Source: Deltaproteobacteria bacterium (GTDB lineage Bacteria > Desulfobacterota > Desulfobacteria > Desulfobacterales > B30-G6). Taken from it: a stretch of 10,693 nt of DNA. This document shows, piece by piece, positions 1 to 8,233 of this stretch. Location: the NCBI GenBank assembly GCA_003647375.1, contig QMMS01000140.1:1-10693 (forward strand), in the 5' to 3' direction. Both the position numbers and the translations under genes were made by a program. How positions within the stretch are numbered: the stretch's first letter is position 1; each line of letters starts with the position of its first letter. The notes beneath the pieces are model-generated. The model made no database searches. It was given only the letters and a program-made list of their open reading frames with translations, and was not told where the DNA came from.

Positions 1-21
1 GAATTTTAATCATTAGATATT

Positions 22-60
22 GCCCTTCGACCTTGCTCAGGGCGGTGAGCCTGTCGAACC
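22..60. repeat. REP-like intergenic palindrome
   Basis: An imperfect palindrome with nested stems: TTCGAC at 26-31 pairs with GTCGAA at 53-58, and GCTCA at 35-39 pairs with TGAGC at 46-50, leaving a GC-rich loop. From memory, the core (TTCGAC, GCTCA, GGGC, TGAGC, GTCGAA) resembles a palindrome scattered through intergenic DNA of many environmental bacteria. Only one copy lies in the window, so its repetitive nature is recalled and not shown here. Just downstream, TTCGAATTT (70-78) and TTCGGATTT (84-92) form a loose direct repeat. Confidence 0.6.
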
Positions 61-129
61 GTTTAGGATTTCGAATTTTGTGCTTCGGATTTAAGTAACT
101 AACGACATCGGCAGAGCCAAATGTCTCTG

Positions 130-154
130 ACCTGGCCCAAAGGACCAGGTTTTT
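130..154 (+). terminator. Intrinsic terminator of an upstream gene
   Basis: ACCTGGCCC (130-138) and GGACCAGGT (142-150) form a stem with one mismatch and a three-base AAA loop. A run of five T follows at 150-154. It ends 29 bases before the first gene, so it most likely terminates a transcript entering from the left. An attenuator in the leader of the first gene is the alternative. No upstream coding end is visible in the window, and no convincing -35/-10 pair was found between here and 184, although TAAAAT at 165-170 could serve as a -10. Confidence 0.65.
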
Positions 155-183
155 AGTAATGGAATAAAATTAGGTGATCTTCT

Positions 184-918
184 ATGACAGTCAATAGCAG
201 TATCGTTCGCGTTTCCAAGGTCACAAAAACCTTCCGGCTAGGCAAAATCGAGGTTCAGGCGCTGAAAGGTGTGGACCTGGAGATTAACTCCGGAAAATAC
301 ATATCCATCATGGGGCCTTCCGGATCAGGAAAGAGCACCTTGTTCAACATGATCGGCGGCCTGGACAAACCCACCTCCGGAAAAGTCTTTATCGACGAGG
401 TCGATATTGCTCAACTGGATGCCTATGAACTGGCATGGCTTCGTTGCCGGAAGATTGGCTACATATTCCAGACATTCAATATCATACAGGTCATGACCGC
501 CCTTGAAAATGTCACCCTGCCGATGATCTTTGCCGGCATACCCAACGAGACCGCCGTTGAAAAAGGTATAGGGCTGATGAACCTGGTAGGTCTGGGGGAT
601 CGGTTTAACCACAAACCCTTTGAATTGTCGGGAGGACAGCAGCAGCGCGTTGCCATTGCGCGAGCACTGGCCAATGACCCAGCCATCATTCTCGCAGATG
701 AACCCACCGGCAACCTTGACCTGACCACCGGTGAGGAGATCATCTCTTTGTTGAAACGGTTGAGCGATGAACGCGGTGTCACGATCATCTCCGCCACACA
801 CGATTTCAAAATGCTGAATGTCTCGGACCAGGTTATATGGATCCGGGATGGTCGTGTCGACAAAATCGAGGATCGCGAAGAACTGTCCATATCCATCGGC
901 ACAATCGGCACACGATAA
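184..918 (+). CDS. ABC transporter ATPase, LolD/MacB type
   Basis: This 244-residue protein is the nucleotide-binding subunit expected to power the FtsX-type permease encoded next. It binds and hydrolyses ATP as a dimer on the cytoplasmic face of the inner membrane. All ABC motifs are intact: Walker A GPSGSGKST (44-52), Q-loop glutamine 96 in YIFQTFN, signature LSGGQQQ (148-154), Walker B with DEPTGNLD (172-179, catalytic E173), and the H-loop histidine 206 in SATHD. The DEPTGNLD and LSGGQQQR wording is typical of the LolD/MacB/FtsE group, and the length matches that family. The start is supported by a good Shine-Dalgarno, AGGTGATC at 172-179, complementary to the 16S rRNA tail. The 110-base gap to the next gene shows no clear terminator. 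The subfamily is clear, but the substrate system (lipoprotein, peptide or other) cannot be read from the ATPase alone, so no gene symbol is given. Confidence 0.97.
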   Translation: MTVNSSIVRVSKVTKTFRLGKIEVQALKGVDLEINSGKYISIMGPSGSGKSTLFNMIGGLDKPTSGKVFIDEVDIAQLDAYELAWLRCRKIGYIFQTFNIIQVMTALENVTLPMIFAGIPNETAVEKGIGLMNLVGLGDRFNHKPFELSGGQQQRVAIARALANDPAIILADEPTGNLDLTTGEEIISLLKRLSDERGVTIISATHDFKMLNVSDQVIWIRDGRVDKIEDREELSISIGTIGTR

Positions 919-1028
919 CTTCGGATCGGTATCATTCTATGAACCGAAAAAAATACCATCAAAACAGGCGTAACATTGTCGGTTGCTTGCCTATCAAGCG
1001 AAAAACCTCCGTTCTGTCAGGAGACCTC

Positions 1029-4000
1029 ATGTTTCGTCTGGTAATCACGCTGGCGTTGTGCCTCCTGGGTTTGTTAGCCGATGGCAACGGTATTGCCGCA
1101 ACCAGCCCCATGGGCCAGGATCAGTTTTTTAAAGATATTCAAGTATTATCCGCTGTTCAGGACAGAAGTACCGGGACCCCCGGCAATGCCACTGCTGCCG
1201 CTTACATCAAGAATCGTCTGTCCGGAATGGGCTTCGACATCATCGGATCTCAGCGATTTCCCGTACCGGTAATGCATCACCAGGGCAGCAGGCTCAAGAT
1301 ATCTGAAACCAGCCCATCCATTTCAATCCTGCCGTACTTAGGAAACGCCGTATCACCCCAAACCATCCCTGCCCCCGGGATCAAAGCCCCCTTGATCTAC
1401 GCCGGTACCGGTGAACCGCGGGAATATAATGGAAAGAAGGTCGAAGGTGCCGTTGTCCTGATGGAACTCGATTCGGGTAGAAACTGGGAATATGCAGCTA
1501 CGATGGGCGCCCGGGCAACAATTTACGTGGACCGTGGGAATTCCCCCAACATCCTTTTTAAAGATAAGTTTGAGCTTTCCCCGGTTCAATTTCCCCGGTT
1601 CTGGATGTCTATTGATCAGGCAAGAGACCTGTTCGGACTCTTTGAAAACCCAGCCTTGACCCGGGTAATGGATCAGATCACCCTGACATCGGATATCCGC
1701 TGGCAATCGGAAATAGCTGAAAATATTTACTGTCTGATCCCCGGCATGGACCCGGAACTTAAAAATAAGATGGTCATGATCGAGGCATTCTACGACAGTT
1801 CCATCAACGTGGCCGGTTTATCCCCGGGCGCCGATGAAGCTTGCAGTGTGGCAACACTGCTCGAATTTGCCAAGATCATGAAAGCAAAACCACCCAAAAA
1901 AACGGTGCTGCTTGTGGCCAGCGCGGGCCATGCGCAAACCCTTTCGGGCATGCGGGAATTTGTATGGGGTATCTCGGAAAGATCCAAGACCGTCAAGCAG
2001 ATGAAAAAAAAACTTAGGTCACGGATTGAAAAAACCCGCCGGACCATCGATGGCTTAGCAACCCTATCTTTCAAAAAAAAGATTTTCCCGGAACCCGGCG
2101 TCATGCCCCTTCTTGATGTGGCTATAAAAGAAAGGCTCAAAACCGAAGCGGACAAAATCTCCCGCCAACTCATGCGGTTGCGACTGGAGCCGGATCATCG
2201 TGCCGATTCGGAGACCATCCAGAAAATGGCGGATCTTCGCCAGTTGCTGCGGCGCCTGACCTGGCGAACTTCTTATAAGGATGAAAATCTAGCCGAAGAA
2301 GAAACTCAACTGCTGGAACAGCTTATTACCAGGGCAGCCGATGAGCAGAAAACCGTATTATTGGATATCGAACAACAATTCGTATTTATCGAAGATGTGG
2401 ACCGTCTCCGCAGGCATACCAGACAATATGACATGGCCGCATCGATATCCTTGCATCTCTCTAGCCATGGCACCGGCTTTGGCGCATTCAACTATGGATG
2501 GTTGTATCCGTTCAGACCAAGAATCAACCGTGTGTCCAGCTATAGCAGCTTGGATGAAGCCCTGCGGCAGGCAGCCGAAACAACTGAACAAGAGCTCGGC
2601 ATTACAAATTTTTTCAAGGACACCCTGCGCCCCAGCAGGCAGGGATCATGGAAAAATTTCTTTGTGGATCGCCCTCCCTTGGGTGGGGAGGTTACGGCTT
2701 TGGCCGGATATCACGGTTTGAGCCTGGTGACGACACATGATGCAAGGGCGTTTTGGGGAACCGCTTCTGATACCCTGGAAAACTTGGATCACCGGTATGC
2801 TTTACAGCAGGCCAATGTTGTCTGCGGGATCATGCAGCAACTGGTGCAGGACGCCAAACTGCACGAGGACAACTATCCCAGAAAAGGCTTTGCCACATTG
2901 ACCGGCAGTGCAAAATTTCTGCGGCACGGAGAACTTTTTGCAGACCAGCCGGCACCAGGCACCGTACTGCTTGCCTATCAGGGGCCTGCAAAATTTTATA
3001 CGATGGTGGATCAGACCGGTGCCTTCTTTCTCAAGGGTGTCGCTGACAAAAAGCATAGTTTCCACAAGGTCATTTTAGAAGGATACAAGTTCGATACCCA
3101 TACCGGTTCCATCGACTGGACTATCGATAAAAAGCAGACCGGCAAAAATGCCTACCGTGTCAAAATGCGTCGTCTTTCCATGGAGACCGATTTGAAGATG
3201 TTCGCCTGTAAGGGCACCACGCTGTTCAATTTGCTCGAACCAAGAACCTTCCGATATCTGACCAAGAGCCAAGTGCTGGACGGTCGTCGTGAAGCCGAAC
3301 CGATTCGATACTTCTACAGCCGACTCGATACCTGGACATCCGACATTTCAACCATATTTCTTGAACCCGGAACACCGCTAAAGTTAACCCTTTCCGATTC
3401 CGCCCTGAATAAAAAACTGATTTTGCTGAATAATTCTCCAAAAAACCCACAGGGAACCGGTTACAAAGTTGATAACTGGCCCGCGCTGCACCGTACCGGA
3501 TATCGTGTCGCCCATGACATGTGGACATTGCTGGTGCCTCGCATAAACAATCTGGAAAAAAGCGGTATCTTCAACGAGCGTATTCACCAGTTGCGGACAG
3601 ACGGCCTCGCGGCCTTGAATCAGGCGGAAAACGCATGGGAAGAGAAGCGATACAATCAATTTTTTGAAGCCGCATCCAAATCCTGGGCTCTGGCAAGCCG
3701 CGTATACGACGATATTGAAAAAACACAAAAAGATGTACTCTATGGCGTGTTGTTCTACATCGCCCTGTTTGTTCCCTTCTCGTTCTGCCTTGAAAGGCTT
3801 CTTTTTTCCTACACCAACATCTATAAACGAATTGTCGCTTTCAGCGGGATCCTCATCCTCCTGATTGCTGTCATCTACAATGTTCACCCGGCTTTTCAGC
3901 TGGCATACAGCCCCATGGTCGTCATCCTGGCGTTTCTGATCATGGGTCTTTCACTGGTAGTGACATTGATCATCTTTTTCAGGTTTGAAGAAGAAATGAC

Positions 4001-5873
4001 AAACCTTCAGAACCGTTCGCAGCGCAGCCACTCCGAAGAAATCGGCCGTTGGAAGGCCTTTGTCGCAGCATTTCTTTTGGGGGTCAGCAACCTGCGCCGC
4101 CGCAGGCTGAGAACAGCCTTGACCTGTATCACACTGATCATTCTCACCTTCACTATCATGAGTTTTACATCGGTCAAATCGGTACGTCGGCATACGCGTA
4201 TCCTTTATAATAACCAGCATCCCTACCAGGGCTTCCTCTTGAAAAATATCAACTGGCGGGATCTCCCGCCCCAGGCTTACGCTGTCATTTCAAACGCTTT
4301 TGCCGAGACGGGAATCGCGACACCCAGGGTATGGCTGGAAGAAGAAGACCGAACCCGTTCGACTCGAATCCCCATACATCATGGGGGAAAAACGTTTGAG
4401 GCACGGGGCATGATCGGGTTGTCACACAATGAAGTCCGTGTGTCCGGCATCGAAAACATTCTCATCGGTGGACGCTGGTTGACGGCGGAAGATCGGCAGG
4501 CGGTTCTTCTTCCGGACAGAATGGCTGAACATCTCGGAATCGATATCAATGCACCTATCGACGATGTGGTGACCATCTGGGGAACCCCTTTCCATGTTGT
4601 GGGCATTTTTTCGGGTAAGCGTTTCCAGGGACTGAAAGACCTGGATGGGGAACCCCTGACGCCTGCCATATTCCCCAGGGAAGTTTCGGATGGCATGACC
4701 GAGGCCGTTGTTCAGGCACTGGAGTCGGGTGATGACATGCGCGAATTTCAGAGTCGGTATCAGCATCTCGACGCTGACGTAACGGTCATTGTTCATTTTA
4801 AGAAACTCATGGCGGTGGGTGGCCATATCAAAGGGATCGCCGTTCGACCGAATACACTCGGCTCGAACCAGGAAACGGCCCAGATGTTGGTGGACCGTTT
4901 CGGTCTGTCGCTGTTCAGCGGGGAAAAATCGGGAACCTACCTGTATCATGCCAGCAATACCATGAGTTACAGCGGTGTTCCCAATATCATCGTGCCCATC
5001 CTGCTTTCGATATTCATCGTATTGAATACCATGATCAGCAGTGTGTATGAACGCAAACGTGAAATCGGAATTTACACATCCGTCGGGCTCGCACCCTCGC
5101 ACGTTTCCTTTCTGTTTATAGCGGAAGCCATGGCTTTTGCCGTACTCAGCGTTGTTTTCGGTTATCTAGTGGCGCAAACATCGGCAAAGCTTTTTGCCGG
5201 GACAGCCCTATGGTCCGGTATTACGGTCAATTACTCCTCCGCTGCCGGCGTTGGTGCAATGGTTCTGGTCATTCTGGTTGTCATGATATCGGTCATTTAT
5301 CCATCCAAGGTTGCCGGTGAAATCGCCATTCCCGACATTAACCGCTCCTGGACCCTGCCAGCTCCCCGGGAAAACAGGCTTGATATTGTCCTGCCGTTTC
5401 TCATGACGTATGTGGAACACCGCAGTGTCGGTGGATTCATCTATGAGTACTTTTCCAGTCACCAGGAAATTACCCATGGTAAATTTTCTACCGGGAATAT
5501 GGCATTCTCCTTTGCTTGTGAAACACCCCCGGTCAGGGACGATGGTGAGGATGACTGTCCTGAAGACCAGGGCGTCTATGATGAATGCCTCCATTTCACA
5601 TCACAGGTCTGGCTGGCACCGTTTGACTTCGGCATTCTTCAACAGGTTGCATTGAAATTCAAACCCGCTGAAGAGGAAAAAGGGTTTCTTGAAATTCATA
5701 TTTCACTGACGCGCGAATCCGGAGAATCCAACGCCTGGCAACGCATCAACAAAACGTTTCTGCATGAAATTCGAAAACAGCTGCTCCTGTGGCGTTCCTT
5801 TGATGACGAGACCAAGGAGCACTATAAAAACCTTTTGGCTGAGGCAACGAATCAAGCAGCAGATGGAGCGTAG
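1029..5873 (+). CDS. M28-like pseudo-peptidase fused to FtsX/MacB-type ABC permease
   Basis: This 1614-residue protein is the probable permease partner of the preceding ATPase. The start at 1029 is chosen because AGGAG lies at 1019-1023 and a signal peptide (residues 1-24, ending GIAA) follows; starts at 837 and 939 lack an RBS. Domains in order: an M28 aminopeptidase-like fold with a PA-like insert (about 30-310 and 466-607), interrupted by a charged helical stretch (311-465); a beta domain like carboxypeptidase-regulatory modules (about 620-712); an unassigned region; three membrane segments (about 903-920, 936-951, 961-985); then FtsX helices at 1024-1049, 1317-1337, 1358-1382 and 1405-1424. 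The MacB-like periplasmic core (1050-1315) includes GRWLTAEDRQAVLLP, and the coupling motif is ERKREIGIYTSVG (1341-1353). A cytoplasmic tail (1425-1614) ends the protein. Three extra helices plus four keep the peptidase-like part periplasmic and the tail cytoplasmic. All expected zinc ligands look replaced, so catalysis is unlikely. The architecture is well supported; the function is unknown. Confidence 0.93.
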   Translation: MFRLVITLALCLLGLLADGNGIAATSPMGQDQFFKDIQVLSAVQDRSTGTPGNATAAAYIKNRLSGMGFDIIGSQRFPVPVMHHQGSRLKISETSPSISILPYLGNAVSPQTIPAPGIKAPLIYAGTGEPREYNGKKVEGAVVLMELDSGRNWEYAATMGARATIYVDRGNSPNILFKDKFELSPVQFPRFWMSIDQARDLFGLFENPALTRVMDQITLTSDIRWQSEIAENIYCLIPGMDPELKNKMVMIEAFYDSSINVAGLSPGADEACSVATLLEFAKIMKAKPPKKTVLLVASAGHAQTLSGMREFVWGISERSKTVKQMKKKLRSRIEKTRRTIDGLATLSFKKKIFPEPGVMPLLDVAIKERLKTEADKISRQLMRLRLEPDHRADSETIQKMADLRQLLRRLTWRTSYKDENLAEEETQLLEQLITRAADEQKTVLLDIEQQFVFIEDVDRLRRHTRQYDMAASISLHLSSHGTGFGAFNYGWLYPFRPRINRVSSYSSLDEALRQAAETTEQELGITNFFKDTLRPSRQGSWKNFFVDRPPLGGEVTALAGYHGLSLVTTHDARAFWGTASDTLENLDHRYALQQANVVCGIMQQLVQDAKLHEDNYPRKGFATLTGSAKFLRHGELFADQPAPGTVLLAYQGPAKFYTMVDQTGAFFLKGVADKKHSFHKVILEGYKFDTHTGSIDWTIDKKQTGKNAYRVKMRRLSMETDLKMFACKGTTLFNLLEPRTFRYLTKSQVLDGRREAEPIRYFYSRLDTWTSDISTIFLEPGTPLKLTLSDSALNKKLILLNNSPKNPQGTGYKVDNWPALHRTGYRVAHDMWTLLVPRINNLEKSGIFNERIHQLRTDGLAALNQAENAWEEKRYNQFFEAASKSWALASRVYDDIEKTQKDVLYGVLFYIALFVPFSFCLERLLFSYTNIYKRIVAFSGILILLIAVIYNVHPAFQLAYSPMVVILAFLIMGLSLVVTLIIFFRFEEEMTNLQNRSQRSHSEEIGRWKAFVAAFLLGVSNLRRRRLRTALTCITLIILTFTIMSFTSVKSVRRHTRILYNNQHPYQGFLLKNINWRDLPPQAYAVISNAFAETGIATPRVWLEEEDRTRSTRIPIHHGGKTFEARGMIGLSHNEVRVSGIENILIGGRWLTAEDRQAVLLPDRMAEHLGIDINAPIDDVVTIWGTPFHVVGIFSGKRFQGLKDLDGEPLTPAIFPREVSDGMTEAVVQALESGDDMREFQSRYQHLDADVTVIVHFKKLMAVGGHIKGIAVRPNTLGSNQETAQMLVDRFGLSLFSGEKSGTYLYHASNTMSYSGVPNIIVPILLSIFIVLNTMISSVYERKREIGIYTSVGLAPSHVSFLFIAEAMAFAVLSVVFGYLVAQTSAKLFAGTALWSGITVNYSSAAGVGAMVLVILVVMISVIYPSKVAGEIAIPDINRSWTLPAPRENRLDIVLPFLMTYVEHRSVGGFIYEYFSSHQEITHGKFSTGNMAFSFACETPPVRDDGEDDCPEDQGVYDECLHFTSQVWLAPFDFGILQQVALKFKPAEEEKGFLEIHISLTRESGESNAWQRINKTFLHEIRKQLLLWRSFDDETKEHYKNLLAEATNQAADGA

Positions 5874-5911
5874 CTGCTCAGGTTGTTTAGGCTATAGGCT
5901 ATAAGGAAGAC

Positions 5912-7951
5912 ATGACAGACATGCCCGACAAAGCGACTGCTGAAAAAACAAAGAATCCAGGCAACCCCGATTCTCTCGCCAACAAGATTCGCTGGCGGGC
6001 TATTTTCATAGGGTCCTTCCTGGCCCTGCTTATCTGCCTGATAACGCCATTCAACAACGCTTACAGACAAGGAACGCCATTTGGCGGCGGTCACTTTCCC
6101 CTGGCTCCGTTTTATTTTCTTGTCTGGATGGTCGTCATTACCGCTTTCATCCGCTGGTTATTCAAGGGCCGCAATCTTATCACCGGAAAAGAACTTCTGG
6201 TGGCCTGGGCATTGATGGTACTCCTTTCCGGCGTTGCCTGGACAGGCCTCGCACGGACGTTCTTTCTCAACTTAACGGCACCTTACCATTTCGCCACCGT
6301 CGAAAACCAATGGGAAGAAATTCTTCATCCCCTGTTGCCGCCGGGATGGTATCCCCAGAGTCAGGAAGCCATCACCAGTCTTTACAATGGCCTGTCCGGA
6401 GGACGCCAGATGAGCTGGATAGAAGTCCTCGGCAACATTCCATGGGATGCATGGGTGCGGCCCCTTGCGGGGTGGGCGGGATTTGTTTTACTCTGTTATT
6501 TTGTCATGGCCTGCATGGTCAGCCTTTTGAGTAAACAGGGAATCTACCACGAGCGAATCAATTTTCCCCTCCTGCGGGTACCCTTGCTGATTCAGGAAGC
6601 ATTCGACAACAACGAAATGGGCCGGTTCTTCAGCAACCGATTTCTCCTGGTGGGGCTGTCCATACCGGTCCTGCTCCACCTGTTGAACGGCTTGAGTTTT
6701 TACAATCCTTCCATACCCTCGATTCCCACCCTGGTTATAGCAGGTAAATATTTTCCAAAACTGGGCCTCTTGTCCGGATTCTATAAACTGAAAATCTATT
6801 TTTACCCGGCATTCATCGGATTCGCTTTCCTGACCTCGAAACAGATATCGTTTTCCTTCTGGTTTTTTTACATTGCAGGTGCCCTGTTGTTCGGTGCCCT
6901 GTCGTTTCTGGGGGTCAACATCCCGGCCGGCGCTCTGGGCGTGACCTTCGGGCCGACCATCTCCAGGCCCGAAGAGATGCAGATGATCGGCGCTTATGTC
7001 GTATTCTTTGTTTTTATCGCGTGGCTGGCCAGGTTTCATTTACTGGATATACTTCGTATGGGATTCGGACTGAAGAAGGAGGCCCACCCGGAAAATGAAT
7101 GGCTCTCCACGCGCATGGCTTTCTGGGGAACCGTTCTGGGTGTGCTCGGTATTGTTCTCTGGTGCCATTTTGCCGGTGTCCCTTTCCTGTTTTCCTTTAT
7201 GGTCGTGGGAGCCTTTTTCCTGTTCATGCTGGTGGCCACACGGGTGATCTGCCAGGGGGGAATCGCCTATTTTACCCTGACGGCTGCACCCATTGATGCG
7301 CTCATGGCAATGTTCGGACCCAAGGCATTCACCCATATGGGTCTTGTTGTTTCGGCGGTTATTCAGAAGATGCTCTTTGTCGATCTGCGCGAATCGCTCA
7401 TGCCGTCTCTGCTCCACGCACGAAAAATATCGGACGGCACCAGCAGCAACCGGCGCATTTTTATTGCCATCATCATCACGCTTGCCCTGGGTATTCTGGT
7501 TTCCTTTCTGGCCATGCTTGCACTGTGCTATAAATTCGGTATTCGGGAACTCCAGTTCGACTGGGCCAGCCGCACGACACTGGCTGTTTACGACAATATT
7601 TTCAATTTGATGGAAACGCCAGCTGAATCCGGTCAATGGGTTATGACCTTTATGCTGGTGGGTGCGGCGTTGATGCTGGTCCTGGTGATCTGTTATCACC
7701 GTTTTTACTGGTGGCCGATACACCCCATCGGCTATTTGACGGCCTACAGTTCCGCCATGTGGTATCTGTGGTTCTGTTTCTTTATCGGCTGGCTCTGCAA
7801 TGCCCTGTGCATGCGCTATGGTGGTGTCATGCTTTACAAAAAGGTGCGTTATTTTTTCATCGGTCTCATTATTGGGGATTTTCTGATGGCGGGAACCTGG
7901 GCCATCTACGGCCTCTTCAGCGACGCAAGCTATAACGTGATGCCGATTTAA
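5912..7951 (+). CDS. Polytopic membrane protein, DUF6785/DUF6784-like (OPT-related)
   Basis: This 679-residue inner-membrane protein starts 38 bases after the permease-fusion gene. The start is backed by AAGGAAG at 5903-5909; GGCTATA is duplicated in tandem just before it (5890-5903). A short polar cytoplasmic N-terminus (1-25) precedes roughly 12 to 14 hydrophobic segments, beginning near 29-47, 62-83 and 95-117. A loop motif, RINFPLLRVPLLIQEAF (215-231), sits where OPT and YSL transporters carry their L-x-[FY]-P sequence. The last part, HPIGYLTAYSSAMW (604-617) then CMRYGG and a final helical pair, matches what I recall of DUF6784, and the rest matches DUF6785. These families are uncharacterised. 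OPT proteins import oligopeptides or metal chelates, so solute transport is a reasonable inference. Its paralogue follows about 280 bases downstream. No soluble domain or catalytic motif is visible. Confidence 0.9.
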   Translation: MTDMPDKATAEKTKNPGNPDSLANKIRWRAIFIGSFLALLICLITPFNNAYRQGTPFGGGHFPLAPFYFLVWMVVITAFIRWLFKGRNLITGKELLVAWALMVLLSGVAWTGLARTFFLNLTAPYHFATVENQWEEILHPLLPPGWYPQSQEAITSLYNGLSGGRQMSWIEVLGNIPWDAWVRPLAGWAGFVLLCYFVMACMVSLLSKQGIYHERINFPLLRVPLLIQEAFDNNEMGRFFSNRFLLVGLSIPVLLHLLNGLSFYNPSIPSIPTLVIAGKYFPKLGLLSGFYKLKIYFYPAFIGFAFLTSKQISFSFWFFYIAGALLFGALSFLGVNIPAGALGVTFGPTISRPEEMQMIGAYVVFFVFIAWLARFHLLDILRMGFGLKKEAHPENEWLSTRMAFWGTVLGVLGIVLWCHFAGVPFLFSFMVVGAFFLFMLVATRVICQGGIAYFTLTAAPIDALMAMFGPKAFTHMGLVVSAVIQKMLFVDLRESLMPSLLHARKISDGTSSNRRIFIAIIITLALGILVSFLAMLALCYKFGIRELQFDWASRTTLAVYDNIFNLMETPAESGQWVMTFMLVGAALMLVLVICYHRFYWWPIHPIGYLTAYSSAMWYLWFCFFIGWLCNALCMRYGGVMLYKKVRYFFIGLIIGDFLMAGTWAIYGLFSDASYNVMPI

Positions 7952-7963
7952 AGAAAATAAGGG

Positions 7964-7987
7964 TTGGAGGCTTGGAGGGTTCGAGGG
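7964..7987. repeat. Three-copy period-8 G-rich tandem repeat
   Basis: Three consecutive 8-base units: TTGGAGGC (7964-7971), then TTGGAGGG (7972-7979), then TTCGAGGG (7980-7987). They begin 12 bases after the stop codon of the upstream membrane-protein gene. The GG and GGG tracts could fold as a two-tetrad G-quadruplex in the transcript or coding strand, but that is only a possibility. The block merges directly into the period-9 repeat. Confidence 0.7.
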
Positions 7988-7994
7988 AAATAGC

Positions 7995-8109
7995 GTTCGT
8001 TGAGTTTCTTGGGTTCATTGGGTTGAAGAAACGGAAATGTGTTGAAAGCTTTATACCGATCGCTATTAGCAACACAATAAGCACAACGAACCCAATGAAC
8101 ACAATAAAC
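7995..8109. repeat. Inverted pair of period-9 repeat arms
   Basis: The left arm has three 9-base units, GTTCGTTGA (7995-8003), GTTTCTTGG (8004-8012) and GTTCATTGG (8013-8021). The right arm has the same type of unit on the opposite strand: ATTAGCAAC, ACAATAAGC, ACAACGAAC, CCAATGAAC and ACAATAAAC, spanning 8065-8109. The exact 12-base inverted match is GTTCATTGGGTT (8013-8024) against AACCCAATGAAC (8089-8100), with 64 bases between. It can fold into a large hairpin between the two membrane-protein genes. I recall similar GTTCRTTGG-type repeats in intergenic regions of Desulfobacterota, but the window itself contains only this copy. Confidence 0.75.
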
Positions 8110-8194
8110 AAGTAGTCAGGGGTCAAGGTTTTTAGGTTAGGGGTAGAGCATTTTTTCTCGGAAAAAACAACGAATAGACCATTCACTCTAAAAA

Positions 8195-8233
8195 GCGACA
8201 TTGTCGCGTTTAATAAAATTGTGGAACAATTTT
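8195..8233 (+). promoter_or_regulatory. Two hairpins at the translation start of the second OPT-like gene
   Basis: GCGAC-ATT-GTCGC (8195-8207) is a perfect 5-bp stem. AAAATTG (8215-8221) and CAATTTT (8227-8233) form a perfect 7-bp stem around TGGAA and end exactly at the ATG at 8234. No purine-rich Shine-Dalgarno is visible outside the second stem; the only weak candidate, GTGGAA, sits in its loop. The pair could damp or regulate initiation, or could be incidental. An AT-only-type hairpin, TTTTTTC-TCG-GAAAAAA, also lies just upstream at 8151-8167. Confidence 0.4.

Noticed and set aside
837..1028. Upstream extension of the permease-fusion gene to starts at 837 or 939
   Set aside because: Neither start has a ribosome site, the extension would overlap the ATPase gene in another frame, and it would bury the clear signal peptide that begins at 1029 behind a good Shine-Dalgarno.
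1029..3000. Active secreted M28 aminopeptidase
   Set aside because: The fold signature is present, but the expected zinc-ligand and catalytic Glu positions are all substituted in my alignment, so an enzymatic call is not supported.
4422..5102. Minus-strand 226-codon ORF
   Set aside because: Antisense shadow of the permease core domain, with no recognisable motif or ribosome site.
7040..7723. Minus-strand 227-codon ORF
   Set aside because: Antisense shadow of the first OPT-like gene, very rich in His and Gln with no domain.
7995..8109. CRISPR array
   Set aside because: The units are 9 bases, contiguous and degenerate, with no spacers, and no cas gene is nearby.
7917..8201. Minus-strand 94-codon ORF with a hydrophobic stretch between the two membrane-protein genes
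   Set aside because: The hydrophobic run is just the translation of the period-9 repeats. The ORF also overlaps the end of the upstream gene and has no ribosome site.
8201..8233. TTG start at 8201 for the second OPT-like gene
   Set aside because: It lies inside a hairpin with no Shine-Dalgarno, and ATG 8234 gives a more plausible N-terminus. It is kept as an alternative, since the ATG also lacks a strong ribosome site.
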